Below are positions 1 to 5,538 of a DNA stretch of 9,044 nucleotides, piece by piece. Numbering within the stretch: position 1 is the first letter of the stretch; the number at the start of each line of letters is the position of its first letter. The position numbers were made by a program, and so were the translations under genes. The stretch spans positions 1 through 9,044 of the forward strand of contig JBFLYA010000151.1 of the NCBI GenBank assembly GCA_040757115.1, written 5' to 3'. The stretch comes from a bacterium. GTDB lineage: Bacteria > UBA9089 > CG2-30-40-21 > SBAY01. The notes beneath the pieces are model-generated. The model was not told where the DNA came from, searched no databases, and saw only the letters and a list, made by a program, of their open reading frames with translations.

Positions 1-308
1 TATAAAAACATCAAGAAACTCTAAGGAAATAACTATAGAAATACAATAATAAAAAATTAATTTTAATCCTGTTCATCTGCGAAAATCTGCGTCCCATTTT
101 ACATTTTCAGGGGAAACGGTCATGCCCACAGGGAGTGGGCACAAAGGAAGGTGAAAATAAAGGAAGGATGCGGGCGGGGATGCTGAAGTCGAACAACGCA
201 AGCTAAAGCCTGCGGCTACCAGCCTTCCCGAGTCCCGAACCCCGAGTCCCGAGTCCCGATTTTCAGAAGAACGGCTTAGAATTTGGGGGTAAAGGGTATT
301 TATATACG
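1..308. other. Non-coding region upstream of the VWA gene
   Basis: No credible reading frame is seen here. The first ~70 bases are plain AT-rich DNA. Most of the rest (about 71-260) is one copy of a dispersed repeat, listed separately. Bases 261-308 form the immediate leader of the VWA gene, with a G-rich stretch 'gggggtaaaggg' (285-296) that is only a poor ribosome binding site because of its distance from the start. I see no convincing -35/-10 pair, so the promoter of the VWA-TPR pair is unknown and may lie in the repeat or beyond the window. Confidence 0.6.
163..260 (+). repeat. Dispersed intergenic repeat, copy 1 (98-bp core)
   Basis: This 98-bp core matches 2807-2904 at 94 of 98 positions without gaps, in the same orientation. 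It contains the near-palindrome 'GCTAAAGCCTGCGGCTACC' and ends in a run of 7-bp units, CCCGAGT/CCCGAAC/CCCGAGT/CCCGAGT. Looser similarity extends left to about 71 ('ctgcgaaaatctgcg' and 'ttttcaggggaaacggtcatgccc'), with small insertions relative to copy 2. It contains no open frame, so it looks like a non-autonomous REP- or MITE-like sequence. What moves or maintains it cannot be seen. Confidence 0.85.
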
Positions 309-1337
309 ATGAATTCAGGTAACCTTTTTGCTCAACCAGAATATTTAGTTATATTAACCGCTATACCTGTTTTAATCCTGTTTTACATAGTTGTATTTTA
401 CCAGAAAAAAAAGGCATTGGCTAAATTTGGTAATTTAGACCTGCTAAAAAAATTGTCTCCGACAATAAGTAATAACCGACAAAAAATAAAGGTTGTTTTA
501 ATTGTCTTAAGTTTTATTTTATTGGTAATTGCCCTGGCAAGACCTCAAATAGGCACCAAATCAGGGATAATAAAAAGAACAGGTATCGACATAATTTTAG
601 CGATTGATACCTCGTTGAGTATGCTGGCGGAGGATATTAAACCAAATAGACTCACAAATGCAAAACAAAAAATAAGTAACTTGATTGATAAATTAAGAGG
701 AGACCGTGTGGGATTGGTTGTTTTTGCGGGTGAAAGTTTTGTCCAATGCCCATTAACCCTTGATTACAGTGCGGCAAAGATATTCCTCGAGGCAATTGAT
801 ATAAATACCGTGCCAGTGCCAGGAACGGCTATTGGAAATGCCATAAGATGTGCCACCGCGGCATTTGTCAAAAAGGAACAAAAATATAAAGCACTGATTC
901 TACTTACGGATGGAGAAGACCATAACAGTAATCCTATTCAAGCGGCTAAAGAGGCACAAAAAAAAGGCGTGAAAATCTATACCGTTGGCATAGGCTCGAC
1001 TCGAGGAGAACCTATACCTGTTAAAACCCCAGATGGACAAGTTGAATATAAAAAAGATGCCTTATGTGAAATCGTTATGAGTAAGTTAGATGAAACAACT
1101 CTGGAAAAAATTGCATCTTTAACTAATGGTAAATACTATCAAGCGACCTACGGCGAAATTGAATTAAATAAAATATATCAGGATATTTTAAGAATGGAAA
1201 AGAAACAACTTCTGTCGAAACAATACATTCAGTATGAAGATAGGTTTCAATATTTCTTAATTGGTGTCTTGATTTTACTGGTAATAGAAATGAGTATCAG
1301 CACCCACAGAAAAATGGCGGTGGAAAGATTTGAATAG
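309..1337 (+). CDS. Membrane-anchored VWA-domain protein, BatA/BatB type
   Basis: This 342-residue protein has the Bat layout: an N-terminal membrane segment (about residues 11-31), a second at 61-77 followed by the 'ARPQ' stretch, a von Willebrand A domain (about 92-290), and a final membrane segment (about 315-331). The metal-ion-dependent adhesion site is intact: D100-T-S-L-S104, T173 in 'PGT', and D201 in 'TDGED'. The VWA domain should therefore face the periplasm and bind a divalent metal and a protein partner. In Bacteroides and relatives, Bat proteins are associated with aerotolerance or envelope stress. That link is family knowledge and is not shown here. The 'IPVKTPDGQVEYKKDA...SKLDETTLEKIA' region fits BatA and BatB about equally, so no symbol is given. 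The next gene overlaps its end, so the two are translationally coupled. The other genes usual in a bat cluster (moxR, DUF58, a second VWA gene, batD) are not in the window. Confidence 0.88.
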   Translation: MNSGNLFAQPEYLVILTAIPVLILFYIVVFYQKKKALAKFGNLDLLKKLSPTISNNRQKIKVVLIVLSFILLVIALARPQIGTKSGIIKRTGIDIILAIDTSLSMLAEDIKPNRLTNAKQKISNLIDKLRGDRVGLVVFAGESFVQCPLTLDYSAAKIFLEAIDINTVPVPGTAIGNAIRCATAAFVKKEQKYKALILLTDGEDHNSNPIQAAKEAQKKGVKIYTVGIGSTRGEPIPVKTPDGQVEYKKDALCEIVMSKLDETTLEKIASLTNGKYYQATYGEIELNKIYQDILRMEKKQLLSKQYIQYEDRFQYFLIGVLILLVIEMSISTHRKMAVERFE

Positions 1338-1995
1338 AATTAAGGTAATTATTTTAATATCTTTTTGTACCTTTTTAGGTTTTTTAGACCCTGTTGCTGA
1401 TAAAAATAGGGTTGGAAATAAACTTTATGAGCAAGAGAAATATGATGAGGCATTAGTAAAATATCGAGAGGCACAACTTAAAAAACCTCAATCCACAGAG
1501 TTATATTTTAATATAGGCAATGCCTTTTATAAAAAACAACAATATGAAAAGGCAATTAAAGAATATCAAAATGCCCTTAAAAATAAGGAGACCTTATTCC
1601 AGGCTAAAACTTATTATAACATTGGTAATTCTCAATATAGAGATGGGAAATTAGTTGATGCCATTGTTTCATATAAAAAATCATTACAGATTAATCCTGA
1701 TGATTTAGAGGCAAAGTATAATTTAGAATTTGTGCATAAAAAATTAAAACAGCTATCTCAAAAACACCCTGCTAAATCTGAACAACAAAAACAAAAAAAA
1801 TCTAAAGGTAGTGAAGGGGAAAATGGTAAAGATAAAGAAAAACAAACTCAACAAGCAAAGCAAGAAGATAAAAATAAGATGTCTAAAGAAGATGCAGGGC
1901 GAATATTACAGGCTTTAGAAGAGGAAGAAAAAGAGATTCAAAAGCGAAAACAAGTTCAGATTAGTGGAGATAAGCAGATAGAAAAGGATTGGTAA
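1330..1995 (+). CDS. batC: TPR protein, BatC type
   Basis: This 221-residue protein starts with TTG at 1330, eight bases inside the VWA gene. The start is chosen because it gives a complete hydrophobic N-terminus (about residues 4-19), probably a signal peptide or membrane anchor. The Cys at 13 lacks a good lipobox. Three tetratricopeptide repeats follow (about 24-54, 57-88 and 94-127), with typical residues such as 'LYFNIGNAFYKKQQYEKAIKEYQNAL' split across the second. Then comes a low-complexity Lys/Gln/Glu linker (about 143-185) and a conserved-looking tail 'EDAGRILQALEEEEKEIQ' ending in 'EKDW'. That tail, with the adjacent VWA gene, is characteristic of BatC-type proteins. The likely role is as a periplasmic or membrane-associated scaffold for the VWA partner. 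The low GC and A-rich codon use match the neighbours. Confidence 0.82.
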   Translation: MNRIKVIILISFCTFLGFLDPVADKNRVGNKLYEQEKYDEALVKYREAQLKKPQSTELYFNIGNAFYKKQQYEKAIKEYQNALKNKETLFQAKTYYNIGNSQYRDGKLVDAIVSYKKSLQINPDDLEAKYNLEFVHKKLKQLSQKHPAKSEQQKQKKSKGSEGENGKDKEKQTQQAKQEDKNKMSKEDAGRILQALEEEEKEIQKRKQVQISGDKQIEKDW

Positions 1996-2014
1996 TCAGG
2001 TAATCGATTAATAT

Positions 2015-2049
2015 GGTAATTGGTAACTAATTACCAGTTACCAATTACC
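2015..2049 (+). other. 14-bp perfect hairpin between the TPR and LOG-fold genes
   Basis: Bases 2015-2028 (ggtaattggtaact) are the exact reverse complement of 2036-2049, with a 7-nt loop that is itself one unit of the neighbouring heptad array. The 5' arm can also pair with the identical array segment 2064-2077, so register-shifted hairpins are possible. No T-run follows, so it is not an intrinsic terminator. It could stabilise the 3' end of the upstream mRNA. Confidence 0.7.
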
Positions 2050-2090
2050 AATTACCAATTACCAGTTACCAATTACCAATTACCAACTAC
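2029..2090 (+). repeat. 7-bp tandem repeat array (AATTACC/AGTTACC)
   Basis: Eight full heptads run without gaps: AATTACC, AGTTACC, AATTACC x3, AGTTACC, AATTACC x2, then a partial unit 'aactac'. The array ends one base before the ribosome binding site of the next gene. Copy-number change here would alter the leader but not the reading frame. Related fragments ('ggtaatcaggtaatc') lie just upstream at 1991-2005. Confidence 0.92.
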
Positions 2091-2097
2091 AAGGAGG
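2091..2097 (+). promoter_or_regulatory. Strong ribosome binding site (aaggagg)
   Basis: A full AAGGAGG lies eight bases before the ATG at 2106 and fixes that start. It directly follows the heptad array. Confidence 0.85.
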
Positions 2098-2105
2098 ATT
2101 GAAAA

Positions 2106-2669
2106 ATGAAGATAAGAGTTGGTGTTATGGGCACTTCCGAAGGGGAATTAAACCCGGAAATTGTCAAAAAGGCTTATATTTTAGGAGAGGAAATAGCCAG
2201 GTGGGGTTGTGCCATACTTACCGGTGGTTGTCCTGGATTACCCTATGAGGCAACTAAAGGTGCTAAAGCACAAGGAGGTATGACCATAGGTATTTCTCCA
2301 GCCTTAACATTAGAAGAACATATTAAAATATTTCATTCGCCAGCAGATGAAATTGATGTGATGATTTATACTGGGAGTGGTTTAATGGGACGTGAAGTAA
2401 CCGCAGTCCGCAGTTGTGATATTGTCATTATTGTTGGAGGACGCTCTGGAACACTCGGTGAATTCGCAATCGCTTATGACGAAGGAAAACTTATTGGTGT
2501 TTTAGAAGGAAGTGGCGGAATAGCAGATGAAATTAGAAGGATTGTTGAAACGATTAAAAAACCCACAGGTTCAAAAATTATCTATTCTACAAATCCAAAA
2601 GAATTAATTGCGAAATTATTAACCGTTCACCGCAGGGTTCAGGGCTCGGGACTCGGGGCTCGGGAATAA
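2106..2669 (+). CDS. LOG/SLOG-fold nucleotide-binding protein (TIGR00725-like)
   Basis: This 187-residue protein has a Rossmann-like LOG fold: an N-terminal 'VGVMGTS' strand-loop, 'ILTGGCPGLPYEATKGA' (about 37-53), 'GLMGREVTAVRSCD' (about 92-105) and the signature 'VGGRSGTLGEFA' (110-121), a variant of the PGGxGTxxE motif that binds a nucleotide phosphate. Relatives include 'lysine decarboxylase'-named proteins and cytokinin-activating LOG phosphoribohydrolases. The true substrate here is unknown. The usual fold should end near residue 172. The remaining 'VHRRVQGSGLGARE' is encoded by an inverted copy of the local CCCGAGY heptad repeat, so it is probably a replaced or extended C-terminus. The gene looks like a single transcription unit with no functional tie to its neighbours. 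Confidence 0.85.
   Translation: MKIRVGVMGTSEGELNPEIVKKAYILGEEIARWGCAILTGGCPGLPYEATKGAKAQGGMTIGISPALTLEEHIKIFHSPADEIDVMIYTGSGLMGREVTAVRSCDIVIIVGGRSGTLGEFAIAYDEGKLIGVLEGSGGIADEIRRIVETIKKPTGSKIIYSTNPKELIAKLLTVHRRVQGSGLGARE
2635..2665 (-). repeat. CCCGAGY heptad repeat, inverted, inside the end of the LOG-fold gene
   Basis: On the minus strand this reads as CCCGAGCC/CCGAGTCC/CCGAGCCC-type heptads, the same unit that ends the dispersed repeat at 227-260 and 2871-2904 but in opposite orientation. It encodes the last ten or so residues and approaches the stop codon of the LOG-fold protein. Confidence 0.75.
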
Positions 2670-2903
2670 AAGAATCCCCTAACCCCTTAATCCCGCCAGC
2701 GGGGGAGACAAAAAAATAAAAATTTGGTGTCCTCTGCGAAATCTGCGGATATTTTCAGAGGAAACGCTCATGCCCCTGCAGGGCACAAATGACGATAAAA
2801 ATAAATGAAGGATACGGGCGGGGATGCTGAAGTCGAGCAACGCAGGCTAAAGCCTGTGGCTACCAGCCTTCCCGAGTCCCGAACCCCGAGTCCCGAGTCC
2901 CGA
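2670..2903. other. Non-coding region between convergent genes, mostly repeat
   Basis: No gene is seen. The region opens with a C-rich/G-rich patch containing a small hairpin (CCCGC-CA-GCGGG, 2692-2703). A-runs rather than T-runs follow on the plus strand, so I do not call it a terminator. From about 2731 it is the second copy of the dispersed repeat. No intrinsic terminator for either convergent gene is evident. Confidence 0.6.
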
Positions 2904-2904
2904 T
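2807..2904 (+). repeat. Dispersed intergenic repeat, copy 2 (98-bp core)
   Basis: It is identical to 163-260 except for four substitutions, all transitions. It contains the hairpin-forming 'AGGCTAAAGCCT' and ends with the CCCGAGT heptads. Weaker similarity extends left to about 2731 ('ctgcgaaatctgcgg', 'ttttcagaggaaacgctcatgccc'). Its last base is the first base of the kinase stop triplet (2904-2906 on the minus strand), so the element abuts that gene with no spacer. Confidence 0.88.
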
Positions 2905-4919
2905 TACTGATTACCTCTCTTTATGTCCTTGGCGCATCTAAAACCACTGCTATTTCGTGATTTATCTGGAGCAAGATAGTTTCGGATAAAACATTGGGTA
3001 GTAATTTGATTTCCCAAATAGGAGCCACCACGCCAAACACGATAATGACCAATATTTGGTCCTTTAGGATTTATTGAAGGACTATTTTCATAATAATTAC
3101 TATCATACCAATCTGTAACCCATTCACAGACATTTCCAGCCATATCTTCACAACCATAAGGGCTCTTTCCCTCTGGAAAACTTCCCACTGGTGTTACTCT
3201 TTGCATGCTGATATTACATTTATTTCGGTCAAATATATCTCCCCAGGGGTATTTTCTTCCCCCTGTGCCTCTTGCCGCCTTTTCCCATTCTGCCTCAGTA
3301 GGTAGGCGTTTTCCTGCCCATCTGGCATATCTATTTGCTCCATCCCAGGTAACCTCTACGACTGGATATTTTTCATACCCAGCCTTTACCTTATACAGAC
3401 CGTTTGGTTTTTCTATCTTACAATATTCGGACTCAAGATTAATATAACCGTCGTGCTTGCCCATCGCATTTAAAAACCTAACATACTGTTCATTAGTTAC
3501 TTCATACTTATCCATATAGAAACTATCTAAATAAACTTTGCGTTGTGGATGTGTATTGTCTCCATTGTGCATTCCCATAATAAATTCACCGCCCTCAACT
3601 AATACCATTTCTGAAGGAATTGGAAAATCTGCTTTTTGAGACAGAGATTTAACTCTTTCTAACTGGGTAATTAATTCTTTTTTTTCGTTTTCAGCATTCT
3701 CTATTTTCTGATTTGCTATCTGCATTTGAGCCTCTAAGTTTTGTTTCACTCCTTCTAAATTCTGTAATTTAGTTTGCAATGTATATAATTTCTTTGCATA
3801 ATCTCTTTGTGTGATTTGAAGTGTATTTTGATTTTTATTATATTTTTGGATAAAGTAACCAGCTATACTCACCGCGATAATGATACCAATTATGCTTAAA
3901 ATTGTAATCTTTTTCAATTTCAAAAAGGTTTCCTTATTAATGGTAATTTCATCTCTTTTTTGCTCAAAATCAATCTTTGGGGCACGATGCATTTCTAAAT
4001 CTGAAAGTAACTCTTTTACCTCCTGATATCTCTTCTCAGGGGCTTTTGCTAAACATTTTCTTGTAATATTATCTAACCATACCGGAATTTGAGGATTTAA
4101 CTCTTTAAGTGGAATAGGGGTTTCAAATATGTGTTTATAGGCAATGGCAATTAATGTATCAGAGCCAAAAGGAGGTTTGCCAGTAAGAAGTTCATACAGG
4201 ACAATGCCTACTGAATAAATATCAGTTCGAGCATCAATTTTTTCTCCTTTAACTTGCTCTGGAGACATATACTCTGGAGAACCAACTATCAGAAGGTCAG
4301 GACTCGTTAAACCATTAAGCTCGGCAGATTTAGCTATACTAAAATCTCCTATCTTTACTATGCCGTCTTTTCTAATAAGGATATTCTGTGGTTTTATATC
4401 ACGATTTATAATCTGGTTTTCATGGACTACTTGCAGTGCCTTTAATACCTGCTTTATAACTCCAACCGTCTCAATCGGAGATAAAATGTTTCTTTCTTGA
4501 AGTATACTCTTCAGGTCCTGACCATCAACATACTCCATAGAAATATACCATCTATTATCAAACTGACCAATATCATATATCCTGATTATATTATCATGGC
4601 TTAGTCTGCGAGTAATCTTTGTTTCTTGTTTGAATCGTTCGACAATTTCTTGATTCATAGATAGACCCGGGGCAAGCACTTTCAACGCCACTATCTCATC
4701 TAATATAAAATCTTTAGCCTTATAAACAATTCCTACTCCTCCTCTACCAATTGAACTAATAATTTCATATCTTTTGTCTATCTGATAATGTGGTTCAAAT
4801 ACAATATCAATCGCAGTGATAGGTAAATTTTTACTGATAGTAATTTCTTCGTTACATTCTGGACATAATAAGGAATTGGTGTTATCCAGGAAGTTGATTT
4901 GACATTTATTACAAATCAT
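2904..4919 (-). CDS. Transmembrane Ser/Thr protein kinase with zinc ribbon and FGE/SUMF1-like sensor domain
   Basis: This 671-residue protein has five parts. A CxxC...CxxC zinc ribbon (C3, C6, C19, C22) is followed by a Hanks-type kinase domain (about 51-312): glycine loop 'GRGGVGIVYKAKD' (58-70), catalytic K80, E99, loop 'INRDIKPQN' (171-179), metal-binding 'GDFSIAK' (191-197) and 'MSPEQ' (218-222). Then come one membrane helix (about 338-357), a coiled coil (about 365-428) and an FGE-sulfatase/SUMF1-like domain (about 436-665; 'MVLVEGGEFIMGM', 'RLPTEAEWEKAARG', 'DMAGNVCEW', 'RVWRGGSY', 'GFRCA'). The kinase should face the cytoplasm and the FGE-like domain the periplasm. The catalytic loop has NRD instead of HRD and DFS instead of DFG, but K80, D174, N179 and D192 remain, so activity is plausible. 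The FGE-like domain has Gly (635) where the first catalytic Cys is expected, so it is more likely a ligand-binding module than a formylglycine-generating enzyme. A ribosome binding site 'gaaagg' lies eight bases before the ATG. Confidence 0.9.
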   Translation of the reverse strand: MICNKCQINFLDNTNSLLCPECNEEITISKNLPITAIDIVFEPHYQIDKRYEIISSIGRGGVGIVYKAKDFILDEIVALKVLAPGLSMNQEIVERFKQETKITRRLSHDNIIRIYDIGQFDNRWYISMEYVDGQDLKSILQERNILSPIETVGVIKQVLKALQVVHENQIINRDIKPQNILIRKDGIVKIGDFSIAKSAELNGLTSPDLLIVGSPEYMSPEQVKGEKIDARTDIYSVGIVLYELLTGKPPFGSDTLIAIAYKHIFETPIPLKELNPQIPVWLDNITRKCLAKAPEKRYQEVKELLSDLEMHRAPKIDFEQKRDEITINKETFLKLKKITILSIIGIIIAVSIAGYFIQKYNKNQNTLQITQRDYAKKLYTLQTKLQNLEGVKQNLEAQMQIANQKIENAENEKKELITQLERVKSLSQKADFPIPSEMVLVEGGEFIMGMHNGDNTHPQRKVYLDSFYMDKYEVTNEQYVRFLNAMGKHDGYINLESEYCKIEKPNGLYKVKAGYEKYPVVEVTWDGANRYARWAGKRLPTEAEWEKAARGTGGRKYPWGDIFDRNKCNISMQRVTPVGSFPEGKSPYGCEDMAGNVCEWVTDWYDSNYYENSPSINPKGPNIGHYRVWRGGSYLGNQITTQCFIRNYLAPDKSRNSSGFRCAKDIKRGNQ

Positions 4920-4965
4920 ATTATTAACCTTTCAATAATTACATTTAGATTATTAATTTTATTAT

Positions 4966-4981
4966 TGCAAATTTTATGCTA
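4966..4981 (-). promoter_or_regulatory. Sigma-54-like promoter for the kinase gene
   Basis: On the minus strand it reads TAGCATAAAATTTGCA. Aligned to TGGCACG-N4-TTGCA it matches 9 of 12 defined positions, with exact -24/-12 spacing and an intact TTGCA. The departures are G to A at the first G of the -24 GG, plus CG to TA. Transcription would start near 4956, giving a leader of about 37 nt. The same 17-bp core recurs at 6659-6675. An alternative reading is an operator, since AGCA-N7-TGCT-like symmetry is present. Confidence 0.5.
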
Positions 4982-5013
4982 ACTCTAATTTCTGTCTTGC
5001 TATTATTAGAGTT
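4981..5013. repeat. 9-bp inverted repeat next to the kinase promoter
   Basis: AACTCTAAT (4981-4989) and ATTAGAGTT (5005-5013) are perfect reverse complements separated by 15 bp. The inner edge overlaps the first base of the -24-like element. The octamer ATTAGAGT also occurs at 6575-6582 upstream of the other sigma-54-like promoter. It is a possible operator. Confidence 0.55.
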
Positions 5014-5047
5014 AAAGAAATTTACCACAAAAAATATCCTGCCTTTA

Positions 5048-5066
5048 TTGTTCAATTATTAAACAC
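5048..5066 (-). promoter_or_regulatory. Enhancer-like 19-bp site upstream of the kinase gene
   Basis: On the minus strand it reads GTGTTTAATAATTGAACAA and matches the perfect palindrome at 6505-6523 at 15 of 19 positions. It is centred about 100 bp upstream of the predicted kinase transcription start, the usual range for sigma-54 activator binding sites. The activator encoded next door is the obvious candidate to bind it. Confidence 0.5.
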
Positions 5067-5141
5067 TTCCAAAAGGTTAAAGGTATAACTTCTTGAGATA
5101 CAAATAGTTACAACTTTTTTAAAAAAAATTTATTTTTTTGC

Positions 5142-5170
5142 TTGACAAAATAATTAAAATTAGATATAAT
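5142..5170 (+). promoter_or_regulatory. Consensus sigma-70 promoter (TTGACA-N17-TATAAT)
   Basis: Both hexamers are perfect and the spacer is the optimal 17 bp. A run of A and T tracts immediately upstream (about 5113-5140) could act as an UP element, as at stable-RNA promoters. Transcription would start near 5177, over 360 bp before the activator start codon, so it makes either a long leader or a separate RNA. Confidence 0.85.
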
Positions 5171-5367
5171 TTTTTTGCTTTGATTGGGATGGGAAAAATT
5201 TGAATATAAAGATAATAAGGGACCGAAGTGAGATACTATACCCTTTTAATATATACCACACATATAAATAAGAGAGAAAGAGTAACTTAAGTCAGTCTTG
5301 ATGTTTATGCAAGGGAAAAATGTATTATTCTTTAACTCAATTAGTCTCTTAGATGTGTGGTATTTTT

Positions 5368-5386
5368 GTGTCTAATAGTTACCAAA
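5368..5386 (+). promoter_or_regulatory. Weak partial match to the enhancer-like palindrome
   Basis: The left half GTGTCTAATA resembles GTGTCCAATA of the 6505-6523 site, but the right half does not (12 of 19 overall). It could serve autoregulation of the activator or be chance in AT-rich DNA. Confidence 0.2.
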
Positions 5387-5476
5387 AAATAAGGGCAAAA
5401 GTAACAGAAGAAAAAAACTAAGAATTACCCCCTCTTAGCTATTGGTTCTTCTTCACATTACCCTTGCCCTATTTTT
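5384..5476 (+). terminator. Long imperfect hairpin ending in a T-run (terminator or structured RNA end)
   Basis: Nested stems pair AGGGCAA (5392-5398) with TTGCCCT (5464-5470), GTAA with TTAC, GAAGAA (5407-5412) with TTCTTC (5449-5454), and CTAAGA (5418-5423) with TCTTAG (5433-5438) around a 9-nt loop. An A-run on the left pairs with a T-run on the right (5472-5476), giving a bidirectional terminator look. It lies between the strong promoter and the activator gene and could reduce activator transcription. The stem is unusually long and interrupted for a terminator. Confidence 0.5.
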
Positions 5477-5538
5477 ATATTATACACTATTTTTAAAAAA
5501 AAGTCAAGATTTAATTTTAAAAAAATTAAGGTAAGATT

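Larger units (their letters stand above)
5177..5480 (+). ncRNA. Candidate structured non-coding RNA or long structured leader
   Basis: The ~300 nt from the consensus promoter to the base of the 5384-5476 hairpin hold no good reading frame but show nested inverted repeats. ATACCACACAT (5253-5263) pairs exactly with 5353-5363. Inside it, TAAGAG (5269-5274) pairs with 5346-5351, and CTTG/CAAG closes an apical loop near 5297-5313. A small hairpin AAGGG/CCCTT lies before it (about 5216-5245). A long rod with bulges is reminiscent of 6S RNA, but the ends do not pair as in known 6S, and I recognise no diagnostic tmRNA, RNase P or SRP motif. The exact ends are inferred. Confidence 0.45.
4920..5538. 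other. Divergent intergenic regulatory region
   Basis: This 619-bp AT-rich gap separates the kinase gene from the sigma-54 activator gene. From left to right it holds a sigma-54-like promoter for the kinase, an inverted repeat, a palindromic enhancer-like site, A/T tracts, a consensus sigma-70 promoter pointing right, two long RNA-like inverted-repeat structures, and the activator's ribosome binding site (AAGG, 5528-5531). Each is listed separately. No protein gene is credible inside it. Confidence 0.7.

Noticed and set aside
2029-2090. Possible CRISPR array
   Set aside because: Units are 7 bp with no spacers and no cas genes nearby; it is a simple tandem repeat.
2692-2703. Terminator for the LOG-fold gene
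   Set aside because: The hairpin is only 5 bp and is followed by A rather than T on the plus strand.
3205-3447. 80-codon plus-strand open frame opposite the kinase gene
   Set aside because: It lies wholly within the FGE-like domain coding sequence on the other strand, has no binding site, and its product has no recognisable features.
5301-5375. 24-codon open frame inside the candidate non-coding RNA
   Set aside because: It has no ribosome binding site and its sequence is better explained by base pairing of its 3' part with 5253-5274.
5177-5480. Identification as 6S RNA, tmRNA or RNase P RNA
   Set aside because: No diagnostic conserved motif was recognised and the ends do not pair as in 6S; only a generic non-coding RNA call is supportable.
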